From: Pseudomonas fluorescens
GTDB lineage: Bacteria; Pseudomonadota; Gammaproteobacteria; Pseudomonadales; Pseudomonadaceae
NCBI RefSeq assembly: GCF_005938625.1
Contig: NZ_VCNJ01000020.1
Span: forward strand, 30,657 to 94,656
DNA length: 64,000 bases
Direction of reading: 5' to 3'
Shown here: in pieces, positions 18,319-29,248 of the stretch
How the letters are laid out: every line of letters begins with the position of its first letter
Position numbering within the stretch: the first letter of the stretch is position 1
Notes under the pieces: generated by a model
The model's input: only the letters and a program-made list of their open reading frames with translations
Told to the model about the DNA's origin: nothing
Database searches by the model: none
Position numbers and translations under genes: made by a program

Positions 18319-21300
18319 GTGCCCGTTCTGCGTCTACCGCTACTCCCTGCCGAGGCAGGTAAACAGCATTGGGGCAATCTGCCCGGTGCTGCCCTCAGCC
18401 TGGCGATTGCCGAGGCTGCCAGCGCTGCCAAGCGCTTCACCCTGCTACTGACCGCCGACAGCCAGAGTGCTGAACGACTGGAACAGGAGCTGAGTTTCTT
18501 CGCCCCGGATTTGCCCGTGCTGCATTTCCCCGACTGGGAAACCCTGCCCTACGACCTGTTCTCGCCGCACCAGGACATCATTTCCCAGCGCATCGCCAGC
18601 TTATACAGGCTGCCAGAGCTGGCGCATGGCGTGCTGGTGGTGCCGATCACCACGGCTTTGCATCGTCTGGCGCCGACCAAGTTCCTGCTCGGCAGCAGTC
18701 TGGTGCTGGATGTCGGGCAGAAGCTCGATGTCGAACAGATGCGCTCGCGACTCGAAGCCAGCGGCTATCGCTACGTCGACACGGTTTATGAGCACGGCGA
18801 GTTCACCGTACGCGGCGCGCTGATCGATCTGTTCCCGATGGGCAGCAAACTGCCCTACCGCATCGACTTGTTCGACGATGAAATCGAGACCCTGCGCACC
18901 TTCGATCCGGAAAACCAGCGCTCCATCGACAAGGTCGAGTCGGTCAAGCTGCTGCCGGCTCGTGAGTTTCCGCTGCAGAAAGATGCGGTCACCCGCTTCA
19001 AGGCGCGCTTCCGCGAGCGTTTCGACGTCGACTTCCGTCGCTGCCCGATCTTTCAGGATCTGAGCAGCGGGATTACCCCGGCCGGCATCGAGTACTACCT
19101 GCCGCTGTTCTTCGACGAAACCTCGACCCTCTTCGATTACCTGCCGCAAGACACGCAAGTGTTCTCGCTGCCAGGCATCGAGCAAGCGGCGGAGAATTTC
19201 TGGAACGACGTGCGCAATCGTTATGAAGAGCGCCGCGTCGATCCTTCACGTCCTTTATTGCCACCGGCGGAATTGTTCCTGCCGGTGGAAGACTGCTTCG
19301 CCCGCTTGAAGAGCTGGCCACGCGTGGTCGCCAGTCAGCAAGACGTAGAAACCGGCGCTGGCCGCGAACGCTTCCCCGCGCAGGCATTGCCGAATCTGGC
19401 AATCGAAGCCAAAGCCACGCAACCGTTGGCAGCGCTCTCAGCCTTCCTCGACGAGTTCCCCGGACGCGTGCTGTTCACCGCCGAATCCGCCGGCCGTCGT
19501 GAAGTGCTGCTGGAGTTGCTGGAACGCCTGAAGCTGCGGCCGAAAACCGTCGACAGCTGGCCGGACTTCGTCGCGAGCAAGGATCGCCTGGCGATCACCA
19601 TTGCCCCGCTCGACGAAGGCCTGATGCTTGACGATCCGGCGCTGGCATTGGTCGCGGAAAGTCCGCTGTTCGGCCAACGCGTGATGCAGCGCCGCCGCCG
19701 CGAGAAGCGTGCCGACGGCAATAACGATGCGGTGATCAAAAACCTAACCGAGCTGCGCGAAGGCGCGCCAGTGGTGCACATCGATCACGGTGTTGGCCGC
19801 TATCTGGGCCTGACCATTCTGGAAATCGACAATCAGGCAGCCGAATTCCTCACCCTCGAATACGCCGAGAACGCCAAACTTTACGTGCCGGTGGCCAACC
19901 TGCATCTGATCGCGCGCTACACCGGCAGCGATGACGCATTGGCCCCACTGCACCGCCTCGGTTCCGAGACCTGGCAGAAAGCCAAACGCAAAGCCGCCGA
20001 ACAAGTGCGCGATGTTGCTGCCGAACTGCTCGACATCTATGCACGTCGTGCCGCTCGCGAAGGCTACGCTTTCGCCGACCCGAAAGCCGACTACGCCACC
20101 TTCAGCGCCGGTTTCCCGTTCGAAGAAACCCCGGATCAGCAATCGACCATCGAAGCCGTGCGTGAAGACATGCTCGCGCCGAAACCGATGGATCGACTGG
20201 TCTGCGGCGACGTCGGCTTCGGCAAGACCGAAGTGGCCATGCGCGCCGCCTTCATCGCCGTACACGGTGGCCGTCAAGTGGCGATCCTGGTGCCGACCAC
20301 CCTCCTCGCCCAACAGCACTACAACAGCTTCCGCGACCGCTTCGCCGACTGGCCGGTGACCGTAGAAGTAATGAGCCGCTTCAAATCGGCCAAGGAAGTG
20401 AACGCGGCGATCGCCGATCTCGCCGAAGGCAAGATCGACATTGTCATCGGCACGCACAAGCTGCTGTCCGACGACGTCAAAATCAAAAACCTCGGACTGG
20501 TGATCATCGACGAAGAGCACCGCTTCGGTGTGCGTCAGAAAGAACAGCTCAAGGCCCTGCGCAGCGAAGTCGACATTCTCACGCTGACCGCGACGCCGAT
20601 TCCGCGCACGCTGAACATGGCGGTGTCGGGCATGCGCGACCTGTCGATCATCGCCACGCCGCCGGCGCGACGCCTGTCGGTGCGCACCTTCGTCATGGAG
20701 CAAAACAAGAGCACGGTCAAAGAGGCCTTGCTCCGTGAACTGTTGCGTGGCGGTCAGGTTTACTACTTGCACAACGATGTGAAAACCATCGAGAAATGCG
20801 CTGCCGATCTCGCCGAACTGGTACCGGAAGCGCGTATCGGCATCGGTCACGGACAGATGCGCGAGCGCGAACTCGAACAGGTGATGAGCGACTTTTATCA
20901 CAAGCGCTTCAACGTGCTGATCGCCTCGACCATCATCGAGACCGGCATCGACGTACCGAGCGCCAACACCATCATCATCGAGCGCGCCGACAAGTTCGGC
21001 CTGGCGCAACTGCATCAGTTGCGTGGTCGCGTTGGCCGCAGTCACCACCAGGCTTACGCCTACCTACTGACGCCGCCGCGCCAGCAAATCACCTCGGATG
21101 CGGAAAAGCGTCTGGAGGCAATTGCCAATACTCAGGATCTCGGCGCCGGTTTCGTGCTGGCCACCAACGACCTGGAAATCCGTGGTGCCGGCGAACTGCT
21201 CGGCGATGGTCAGAGCGGGCAGATTCAAGCCGTCGGCTTCACGCTGTACATGGAAATGCTCGAACGCGCGGTGAAGTCGATCCGCAAGGGCGAACAACCG

Positions 21301-21768
21301 AACCTCGATCAACCGCTCGGCGGTGGCCCGGAAGTCAACCTGCGGGTACCGGCGCTGATTCCGGAAGACTATTTGCCGGATGTTCACGCGCGTCTGATTC
21401 TGTACAAGCGCATCGCTTCGGCGACCGATGAAGAAGGCCTGAAGGATCTGCAAGTCGAGATGATCGACCGCTTCGGCCTGCTGCCGGAACCGACGAAGAA
21501 TCTGGTGCGCATCACGGCGCTGAAGTTGCAGGCTGAGCAGTTGGGCATCAAAAAAGTCGACGGTGGCCCGCAAGGTGGGCGCATCGAGTTCGAAGCGCAG
21601 ACGCCAGTTGACCCGATGACCCTGATCAAGCTTATCCAGAGCCAGCCGAAACGCTACAAATTCGAAGGCGCGACGATGTTCAAGTTCCAGGTGCCGATGG
21701 AACGCCCGGAAGAGCGCTTTAATACTGTAGAGGCGCTGTTTGAGCGCCTCCTCCCGAAAACTGTTTGA
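18319..21768 (+). CDS. mfd: Transcription-repair coupling factor Mfd
   Basis: 1149 residues, the usual Mfd length, starting at GTG (18319). It has a UvrB-homology N-terminus, an RNA-polymerase-interacting domain after residue ~480 (HIDHGVGRYLGL), superfamily 2 translocase motifs (Walker A GDVGFGKTE near residue 631, DEEH at about 731, QLRGRVGRSHHQAYAYL motif VI) and the C-terminal TRCF domain. It displaces RNA polymerase stalled at lesions and recruits UvrA. It starts an operon: csiV follows after 10 bases and a SNF2 helicase gene after that. Confidence 0.97.
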   Translation: MPVLRLPLLPAEAGKQHWGNLPGAALSLAIAEAASAAKRFTLLLTADSQSAERLEQELSFFAPDLPVLHFPDWETLPYDLFSPHQDIISQRIASLYRLPELAHGVLVVPITTALHRLAPTKFLLGSSLVLDVGQKLDVEQMRSRLEASGYRYVDTVYEHGEFTVRGALIDLFPMGSKLPYRIDLFDDEIETLRTFDPENQRSIDKVESVKLLPAREFPLQKDAVTRFKARFRERFDVDFRRCPIFQDLSSGITPAGIEYYLPLFFDETSTLFDYLPQDTQVFSLPGIEQAAENFWNDVRNRYEERRVDPSRPLLPPAELFLPVEDCFARLKSWPRVVASQQDVETGAGRERFPAQALPNLAIEAKATQPLAALSAFLDEFPGRVLFTAESAGRREVLLELLERLKLRPKTVDSWPDFVASKDRLAITIAPLDEGLMLDDPALALVAESPLFGQRVMQRRRREKRADGNNDAVIKNLTELREGAPVVHIDHGVGRYLGLTILEIDNQAAEFLTLEYAENAKLYVPVANLHLIARYTGSDDALAPLHRLGSETWQKAKRKAAEQVRDVAAELLDIYARRAAREGYAFADPKADYATFSAGFPFEETPDQQSTIEAVREDMLAPKPMDRLVCGDVGFGKTEVAMRAAFIAVHGGRQVAILVPTTLLAQQHYNSFRDRFADWPVTVEVMSRFKSAKEVNAAIADLAEGKIDIVIGTHKLLSDDVKIKNLGLVIIDEEHRFGVRQKEQLKALRSEVDILTLTATPIPRTLNMAVSGMRDLSIIATPPARRLSVRTFVMEQNKSTVKEALLRELLRGGQVYYLHNDVKTIEKCAADLAELVPEARIGIGHGQMRERELEQVMSDFYHKRFNVLIASTIIETGIDVPSANTIIIERADKFGLAQLHQLRGRVGRSHHQAYAYLLTPPRQQITSDAEKRLEAIANTQDLGAGFVLATNDLEIRGAGELLGDGQSGQIQAVGFTLYMEMLERAVKSIRKGEQPNLDQPLGGGPEVNLRVPALIPEDYLPDVHARLILYKRIASATDEEGLKDLQVEMIDRFGLLPEPTKNLVRITALKLQAEQLGIKKVDGGPQGGRIEFEAQTPVDPMTLIKLIQSQPKRYKFEGATMFKFQVPMERPEERFNTVEALFERLLPKTV

Positions 21769-21778
21769 AGGACGCCGC

Positions 21779-22345
21779 ATGCGCCTGTTTCGCTCACTGA
21801 CTTTGCTACTCACCTTCGTAGCTCCGATGGCGTTTGCCGATGACCTGTATCAGGTCGAAATGATTCTGGTCCGGCAGAACGCCGTGCCGGCGATCGTCAG
21901 CCGCGCAGCACCGGAAGACTGGGCTGCGGGCGCCCAGCGCCTGGCTGATGACAGCCAGCGCACGCCTGCGTTGAATGACGTTGTCACCAAACTCACCGCC
22001 AGCGGCGACTACAGCGTGCTGATGCACAAGGCGTGGCAGCAAACCCTTGGCGAAGCACCGGCAAAAGTTGCGGTCAGCGACGGTAAGGAGCAGTTCGGGC
22101 AATTCCCGATCGAAGGTACGCTGGAGATGAAACTCGGGCGCTTTACCGACGTCGCCGCCGACTTCTGGGTCAATCAGATCGACGCCAATGGCTTGGTCAC
22201 CGCCAGTGAGCGCCTGAAACAGGACAGCCACACCAAGAACGGCCAACTCAACTATCTCGATAACGGCCATCTGGCCCTGCTGATCAAGATCACTTCCCTG
22301 ACCGCGCCTGCGCCTCGGGAAGCGCCTGAAGCCATCCCGGACTGA
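21779..22345 (+). CDS. csiV: CsiV-family periplasmic protein
   Basis: 188 residues with a signal peptide ending MAFA before DDLYQVEMILVRQN, the opening of CsiV-type proteins. The C-terminal part (GTLEMKLGRFTDVAADFWV, RLKQDSHTKNGQLNYLDNGHLALLIKI) matches the family's barrel-like repeat. CsiV is reported to bind peptidoglycan and to partner the lytic transglycosylase LtgG in Acinetobacter; that role here is inferred. It lies 10 bases after mfd and 11 before the helicase gene. The nearby upstream Met at 21740 lies within mfd and is not needed. Confidence 0.8.
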   Translation: MRLFRSLTLLLTFVAPMAFADDLYQVEMILVRQNAVPAIVSRAAPEDWAAGAQRLADDSQRTPALNDVVTKLTASGDYSVLMHKAWQQTLGEAPAKVAVSDGKEQFGQFPIEGTLEMKLGRFTDVAADFWVNQIDANGLVTASERLKQDSHTKNGQLNYLDNGHLALLIKITSLTAPAPREAPEAIPD

Positions 22346-22356
22346 TCGAAGTCCTT

Positions 22357-25047
22357 ATGTCCCCGCCCCTGAGCAAACCGTTGGCACCCTCCTGGGTCAG
22401 CCGATTCAAGGAACAGAGCCTGGAGCGTGGCCGCCGCTACGCCCTGGAAAATCGAGTACGCATCGCCCAAGTCGGCGATGCGACGATCACCGCCAGTTGC
22501 GAAGGCTCTGGCGGTAACGTTTACCGTCAGACCATTCACCTGCGCGAGTCAGCCAAAGGCACCTTGCTGCTGGTCGATGCCGGGTGCACCTGCCCGGTTC
22601 GCAACAACTGCAAACATTGCGCAGCGGTACTGCTGAAAGTCCAGGAAACCCTCGATTATCCCGCCGCCGCCAAAGACGCCGAACTCTTGGAAAAGCTGCA
22701 AGCCGTGCTGGAAAACCGTAGCCCGAAAGCGCCACCGCAAGTGTTGGTCGATAACGTGCAGCCGTTGCCACGTCTGTGGCTGGCCAGCGTCGAATTCAGC
22801 GCTTTCGAACCGCGCAACGGCAAGATGCAGCGCTACATCCAGCATCGTGCGGCGCTGTCGTTCAGCTATCTGGATGAATACGTCAGCGGGCAGAAGAACA
22901 GCGACATCCTGATTCGTCAGGAAGCCCAGACACTGCGGATAAAACGTCACCCGGAAGTCGAACAGTCCTACCGCGAACAGTTAAGAATCCTCGGCTTTCG
23001 CATCGCCACGCGGCAGAGCAAAGCGCTGCCGGAAAGTGCCGGCGAGCTGTATGAAATGGTCAATGACAGCGCTTGGCTGACCTTCACCCTCAACGACCTG
23101 CCGAAGCTGCGCAGCCAAGGCTGGGAGCTGCAGATCGATGAGGAATTCGGCTTCGATCTGACCGCCGTGGATGACTGGTACGCCACCGTCGAGCAGGTGC
23201 CGGAGCGTGACTGGTTTGATCTGGAACTGGGGATCATCGTCAACGGTGAGCGCCTCAGTCTGTTGCCGATCCTGCTCAACCTGATGCGCTCCCATGCGGA
23301 AATCCTCAATCCGGAACGCCTCGCCCGTCGCCGCGATGATGAACTGATTCTGGTCAACATTCCGCAACGCACCAGCGAGCACGGGCCGCTGCAAGTGGCC
23401 TTGCCGCTGGGCCGGTTGAAACCGGTATTGATGACGCTCGGCGAGTTTTATTTGCAGGAGCCGGGCGAAACCACTCTGCGCCTGAGCAAGGCGGATGCCA
23501 CGCGCCTTAACTCGCTGGAAGGCCTCCCGCTGCTGTGGGAGGGTGGCGAGCAGATCCGCACGTTGGCTCAACGCCTGCGCGATATTCGTGATTTCAGCGC
23601 TGAAGCGCCGGAAGGACTGAACGCGACGCTGCGCCCTTATCAGCTCGAAGGCTTGAGCTGGATGCAATCTCTACGGCAACTGGAAGTCGGCGGGATTCTC
23701 GCGGATGACATGGGTCTGGGTAAAACCCTACAGACCCTGGCGCATATTCTCAGTGAGAAAATCGCCGGTCGTCTCGATCGCCCGTGCATGGTGGTGATGC
23801 CAACCAGCCTGATTCCGAACTGGCTCGATGAGGCGGCGCACTTTACGCCACAACTGAAAGTGGTCGCGCTGTACGGCGCCACGCGCAAAAAGCACTTCGA
23901 CAATCTCGCGGATTATGACCTGATCCTCACTACCTACGCGCTGCTGCCCAAAGACGTCGAACGTCTGGCCAAGCAGCCGCTGCATGTATTGGTGCTGGAT
24001 GAGGCGCAGTACATCAAAAACCCGAACAGCAAAGCCGCTCAAGCCGCGCGCGAGCTTAATGCACGTCAGCGCCTGTGCCTCAGCGGTACGCCCCTGGAAA
24101 ACCACCTCGGTGAGCTGTGGTCGCTGTTTCACTTCCTGCTGCCGGGCTGGCTCGGCGACGTGAAAAGCTTCAACGCTGATTACCGTGTGCCGATTGAAAA
24201 GCGCGGCAGTGAAGTCAGACTGCAGCATCTGAACGGTAGGATAAAACCGTTCTTGCTGCGCCGTACCAAAGAGCAGGTCGCCACCGAGTTGCCACCGAAG
24301 ACTGAAATCATCCACTGGGTCGACCTCAACGAAGCGCAGCGCGATGTGTACGAAACCATGCGTTTGGCGATGGACAAGAAAGTCCGCGACGAGATCACCC
24401 GCAAAGGCGTGGCGCGCAGTCAGATCATCATTCTTGAGGCGCTGTTGAAGCTGCGTCAGGTCTGCTGTGATCTGCGCCTGGTCAATGACGCCACCCTGCC
24501 CGCTCGCGGCAGCACCTCGGGCAAGCTCGACAGCTTGATGGAGATGCTTGAGGAGTTGTTCGAGGAAGGACGGCGAATTCTGCTGTTCTCGCAATTCACC
24601 TCGATGCTGTCATTGATCGAAGACGAGCTGAAAAAACGTAACATTTCCTATGCACTGTTGACCGGCCAGACCCGCGATCGACGTACTCCGGTGAAAGAAT
24701 TCCAGAGCGGCAAGCGTCAGATCTTTCTGATAAGCCTGAAGGCTGGTGGTGTCGGCTTGAACCTGACCGAGGCGGATACGGTGATTCATTACGACCCGTG
24801 GTGGAACCCGGCGACCGAGAATCAGGCGACCGATCGTGCGTATCGAATCGGTCAGGAGAAACCGGTATTCGTCTACAAGATGATTGCCCGGGGCACGGTG
24901 GAAGAGAAGATTCAGCACTTGCAGAAAGAAAAGTCCGACTTGGCGGCGGGCGTGCTGGATGGGCGCAAGGCCGGGGACTGGAAGTTGCAGAGCGATGATA
25001 TCGAAGCGTTGTTTGCGCCGCTGCCGGATAAGCTCGAAAAGCGTTGA
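22357..25047 (+). CDS. SNF2-family helicase with N-terminal SWIM zinc finger (shorter copy)
   Basis: 896 residues. Near residues 68-82 a SWIM finger (CTCPVRNNCKHC, pattern CxCxnCxH). After a long middle region the Swi2/Snf2 core begins near residue 425: RPYQLEGLSWMQ, Walker A DDMGLGKT (~450), DEAQ (~548), LSGTPLENHLGELWSL, then the C-terminal helicase half (LISLKAGGVGLNLTEADTVIHYDPWWNPA, DRAYRIGQEKPVFVYK). These are ATP-driven translocases on DNA; the specific role is unknown. Last gene of mfd-csiV-helicase. It is clearly paralogous to the minus-strand gene at 25,196-28,489 with which it converges. Confidence 0.9.
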   Translation: MSPPLSKPLAPSWVSRFKEQSLERGRRYALENRVRIAQVGDATITASCEGSGGNVYRQTIHLRESAKGTLLLVDAGCTCPVRNNCKHCAAVLLKVQETLDYPAAAKDAELLEKLQAVLENRSPKAPPQVLVDNVQPLPRLWLASVEFSAFEPRNGKMQRYIQHRAALSFSYLDEYVSGQKNSDILIRQEAQTLRIKRHPEVEQSYREQLRILGFRIATRQSKALPESAGELYEMVNDSAWLTFTLNDLPKLRSQGWELQIDEEFGFDLTAVDDWYATVEQVPERDWFDLELGIIVNGERLSLLPILLNLMRSHAEILNPERLARRRDDELILVNIPQRTSEHGPLQVALPLGRLKPVLMTLGEFYLQEPGETTLRLSKADATRLNSLEGLPLLWEGGEQIRTLAQRLRDIRDFSAEAPEGLNATLRPYQLEGLSWMQSLRQLEVGGILADDMGLGKTLQTLAHILSEKIAGRLDRPCMVVMPTSLIPNWLDEAAHFTPQLKVVALYGATRKKHFDNLADYDLILTTYALLPKDVERLAKQPLHVLVLDEAQYIKNPNSKAAQAARELNARQRLCLSGTPLENHLGELWSLFHFLLPGWLGDVKSFNADYRVPIEKRGSEVRLQHLNGRIKPFLLRRTKEQVATELPPKTEIIHWVDLNEAQRDVYETMRLAMDKKVRDEITRKGVARSQIIILEALLKLRQVCCDLRLVNDATLPARGSTSGKLDSLMEMLEELFEEGRRILLFSQFTSMLSLIEDELKKRNISYALLTGQTRDRRTPVKEFQSGKRQIFLISLKAGGVGLNLTEADTVIHYDPWWNPATENQATDRAYRIGQEKPVFVYKMIARGTVEEKIQHLQKEKSDLAAGVLDGRKAGDWKLQSDDIEALFAPLPDKLEKR

Positions 25048-25070
25048 GATCTGCGTCGCCTGTTAAATAG

Positions 25071-25164
25071 CCATCGCTGGCAAGCCAGCTCCCACAGGTA
25101 TCGAGTTGGAACACAGTTTTGTGTACGACTCCCAACCCTGTGGGAACTGGCTTGCCAGCGATGG
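25071..25164. repeat. Paired REP element between the two convergent helicase genes
   Basis: Inverted units of the CATCGCTGGCAAGCCAGCTC type with a ~40-base spacer, filling the gap between the two helicase stops. Confidence 0.9.
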
Positions 25165-25195
25165 GGCCATCAGATATTGCTCTATTAATTAGGGC

Positions 25196-28100
25196 TCAAC
25201 CCTTGGCAACAGGCAACGGCGCAAACAATGCCTCAATGTCACTCTGCTCCAGCTTCCAGCCACCTGCTGTCCCGCCTTCAAGCACCGCCCCGGCCAACGC
25301 GGCTTTCTCCTGCTGCAACGCCTGTATTTTTTCCTCTACAGTGCCGCGAGCGATCAACTTGTAAACAAACACCGGATTGTTTTGCCCGATTCGATACGCA
25401 CGATCGGTTGCCTGATTCTCCACCGCCGGATTCCACCAAGGGTCGAAGTGGATCACCGTGTCCGCAGCGGTCAGGTTCAAACCGGTCCCCCCGGCCTTCA
25501 GACTGATCAGAAACAGCGGCACCTTGCCGCCCTGAAAATCCTTCACCGGTGTACGCCGGTCCGTGGTTTCACCGGTCAGCAGCGAATAAGCAATGTCACG
25601 TTGCTGCAATTCTTCCTCGATCAGGGCCAGCATCGAGGTGAACTGCGAAAAAAGCAGAATCCTGCGACCTTCGCCCAGCAACTCCTCGAGCATCTCCATC
25701 AAACTGACCAGCTTGCCACTGCCGGAGCGCAGCGCCTTCGCCGTCAGCGGCATCTTGATCAGACGCAAATCGCAACAGACCTGCCGCAGCTTGAGCAAGG
25801 CATCGAGAATGATGATCTGACTGCGCGCCACGCCACTGCGGGCAATTTCGTCACGGACTTTTTTGTCCATCGCCACGCGCACCGTTTCATAGACATCACG
25901 CTGGCCGTCGCTGAGATCAACCCAATGGACAATTTCGGTTTTCGGCGGCAGTTCGGTGGCTACCTGATCTTTTTTGCGGCGCAGCAAAAACGGCTTGATG
26001 CGCGCTGTCAGGTGCTGCATACGCTGAACATTGCCATGCTTTTCGATTGGCGTGCGGTAATCGCGATTGAAGGACTTGCTGTCGCCAAGCCAACCGGGCA
26101 TGAGGAAATGAAACTGCGACCAAAGCTCGCCCAAGTGGTTTTCCAATGGCGTGCCGCTCAGGCACAAGCGCTGACGGGCCTGCAGGTCACGGGCCGCTTG
26201 CGCCGCTTTGCTGATCGGGTTTTTGATGTTCTGCGCTTCGTCGAGAATCAGCACGCTCCACAGCTGCGGCTGTAGAACCTCGAGATCCCTCGGTAGCAAA
26301 GCGTAAGTGGTCAGTACCAGATCGTACTCAGCCAGCTCAGCGAAATCCTTCTGCCGCCCCGAGCCGTGCAGCGCCAATACTTTCAACTGGGGGGTGAAAC
26401 GCTCGGCCTCGTCGAGCCAGTTGGGAATCAGGCTGGTCGGCATTATCGCCAGAGCCGGACAATCAAGCCGACCGGCGTGTTTTTCCGTGAGCAGATGCGC
26501 CAAGGTTTGCAGCGTTTTGCCCAGCCCCATGTCATCGCCCAGAATGCCGCCGACCTCAAGCTCGCGCAGTGTCTGCATCCAGTTCAGGCCTTCGAGCTGA
26601 TACGGGCGCAGTTGCGCGTTAAGGCCGGCCGGCGCAGCGACGTGGGTGTGACTGGAATTCTGCAAGCGCTTGGCGAAGGTGCGCAGCCGCTCGCCACCCT
26701 GCCAATCCAGCGGCACGCCATCGAGCATACTCAAGCGCGCGGCATCCGGGACACTCAAACGCAGTGCATCGCCCTGATGACCAACCAGGTACAACTCGCC
26801 CAGCGCGGCCATCAGAGGTTTGACCCGACTCAGCGGCAGCGCGACCTTGGCGCCTGAAGGGTCGCCAAAACCGCTGGGTTTCAGTTCGATCAGAAGTTTT
26901 TCGTCATCGCTGCGCTGTGCCAGATTGACTGGGTCAAGCAAGCGCGGCTGGGTGCGCAACAAGTGCAGAAGGATTGGTAGCAAACTATAGCGCTGACCAT
27001 TGACGACGATACCCAACTGCAAATCAAACCACTGATGCCCGGCCTCTTCTTCGACCTCGGCGTACCAATGCTCAACCGGTTGCACATTGAAATGAAAGCC
27101 GGGACTGACCTCGACTTGCCAGTCCGAGGCGCGCAGCGTGGCAAGCCCTTCGTGCATAAACCCGAGCCAGGCGGAATCATCCGGCAACGTGAACATCTCA
27201 CCGGGACGATCCAGCGAGCTCTTGCGCGTGGCTTTCTTGAAGCCGTGCTTTTGCAAAATCTGGCGCAGTTTCTTTTCCACTGCAGGCTGGCGTTGAATGC
27301 GCTGGGTCTCAGTGCCGTTGAGGATCAACACTTCCGGGTTGCGATCGACCGTCGGCTGGCCGTTGTAGGTGAACACCAGGGCGGCGCGGTGCTCGAGAAT
27401 GTATTCCCAGCGCGAGCGCTCCCGACCACTGACGAGGGTGAGTTGCGGCTGCGGAAGTACGTCGTCGATGACTCGTTCGGTCAGTTGGTGGGGCGTCGGG
27501 ATTCTCGTTGCCGCGCTCATGCGATGGCTGAACTGCATGGCCTGACGCGCCGGAATGTCCGGCGCCAGAGTCAAATGACTGGCCAGCTTTTCTTCCAGTT
27601 CATTGAACAGAGGGCCAATCTGCCGCTGTTGACGATCCAGGTAATAAAGCGGCTCCAGCGCCAGCACGGTTTCCTGCGCCGCCTCGGCACTGCTCCACTG
27701 CGCGCGAAACCCGCCGTCGGCCTGCTCGGCCCAGGCGAACTGGCCGATGCGTTTCTCGCCAGACACCAACGGTTGCAGATCCTCGAAATCGAGGAACAGC
27801 CGCGAGGTGCGCAGGAGCATTTCCAGCAGTTCGGCGCCGCTGCTGCCTTCCAGCGGATAGCCACTGTAATAGGCGTGGTGGGAGTGCATGGCAACCAGCA
27901 GCCTGGCAACGCGCAGATCCAGCTCGGACAGGTAGCCGGGCTGACGCATGAGCATTTCCGCCAGCGAGTACATCGGTTTGACTTCCCGTAACTCGCCGTT
28001 CTTGAGCTGGGAAACCTTGAAAATATCGAGCAGCCACTTGCCGCTCACTGACGTTGGCTTGAGCTTGTAAAACAGGCGCGTGCCTGCCGTTTGCGCGCCT

Positions 28101-28489
28101 TCTTCGGCGTGCTTGGCCGGCACGGGAATTGTCGAAAGCCAATGTTCCAGCGCCCGACCCAACTGGATCTGTGCGTCACTCTCAGACGCATCATCAGCAC
28201 CGCCCTGCAGGTGATAGAGCACCGCAGCGCAGTGCTTGCAGTCGATTACGACAGGACAGCTGCACAGGCAACGCAAGTTGACGGAACCCAGGCGATCTTC
28301 GGACAGGTAAATGCTTTGTTCATACGCCTGATCTTCCGAACCGACGCAGAACGCCTCGATCTTTTTGTCATGGATCTCGATGATCTCTACCCGGTCATCG
28401 GCGGCATAAGCGCGAGCCTTGGCCAGCGCCTTGCTACTGAATGCCTTAGTCCAGGCCAACGACTTAAGCCGTTCGATGAGAATGCTCAT
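25196..28489 (-). CDS. SNF2-family helicase with N-terminal SWIM zinc finger (longer copy)
   Basis: 1097 residues. The SWIM finger CSCPVVIDCKHC lies near residue 75; the Swi2/Snf2 core starts near residue 625 (RPYQLEGLNWMQ), with Walker A DDMGLGKT near 655, DEAQ, LSGTPLENHLGELWSQ and a C-terminal helicase half (LISLKAGGTGLNLTAADTVIHFDPWWNPA, DRAYRIGQ). It is about 200 residues longer than the paralogue at 22,357-25,047, the extra length lying between finger and core. It starts 9 bases after mtnP, so it ends a nagZ-mtnP-helicase operon. Its biochemical role is unknown. Confidence 0.9.
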   Translation of the reverse strand: MSILIERLKSLAWTKAFSSKALAKARAYAADDRVEIIEIHDKKIEAFCVGSEDQAYEQSIYLSEDRLGSVNLRCLCSCPVVIDCKHCAAVLYHLQGGADDASESDAQIQLGRALEHWLSTIPVPAKHAEEGAQTAGTRLFYKLKPTSVSGKWLLDIFKVSQLKNGELREVKPMYSLAEMLMRQPGYLSELDLRVARLLVAMHSHHAYYSGYPLEGSSGAELLEMLLRTSRLFLDFEDLQPLVSGEKRIGQFAWAEQADGGFRAQWSSAEAAQETVLALEPLYYLDRQQRQIGPLFNELEEKLASHLTLAPDIPARQAMQFSHRMSAATRIPTPHQLTERVIDDVLPQPQLTLVSGRERSRWEYILEHRAALVFTYNGQPTVDRNPEVLILNGTETQRIQRQPAVEKKLRQILQKHGFKKATRKSSLDRPGEMFTLPDDSAWLGFMHEGLATLRASDWQVEVSPGFHFNVQPVEHWYAEVEEEAGHQWFDLQLGIVVNGQRYSLLPILLHLLRTQPRLLDPVNLAQRSDDEKLLIELKPSGFGDPSGAKVALPLSRVKPLMAALGELYLVGHQGDALRLSVPDAARLSMLDGVPLDWQGGERLRTFAKRLQNSSHTHVAAPAGLNAQLRPYQLEGLNWMQTLRELEVGGILGDDMGLGKTLQTLAHLLTEKHAGRLDCPALAIMPTSLIPNWLDEAERFTPQLKVLALHGSGRQKDFAELAEYDLVLTTYALLPRDLEVLQPQLWSVLILDEAQNIKNPISKAAQAARDLQARQRLCLSGTPLENHLGELWSQFHFLMPGWLGDSKSFNRDYRTPIEKHGNVQRMQHLTARIKPFLLRRKKDQVATELPPKTEIVHWVDLSDGQRDVYETVRVAMDKKVRDEIARSGVARSQIIILDALLKLRQVCCDLRLIKMPLTAKALRSGSGKLVSLMEMLEELLGEGRRILLFSQFTSMLALIEEELQQRDIAYSLLTGETTDRRTPVKDFQGGKVPLFLISLKAGGTGLNLTAADTVIHFDPWWNPAVENQATDRAYRIGQNNPVFVYKLIARGTVEEKIQALQQEKAALAGAVLEGGTAGGWKLEQSDIEALFAPLPVAKG

Positions 28490-28498
28490 GGGCAGCCC

Positions 28499-29248
<750 letters not shown>

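Noticed and set aside
19744..21048. Long minus-strand open frame within mfd
   Set aside because: Shadow of mfd; His/Val/Gly-rich composition typical of antisense frames in GC-rich genes.
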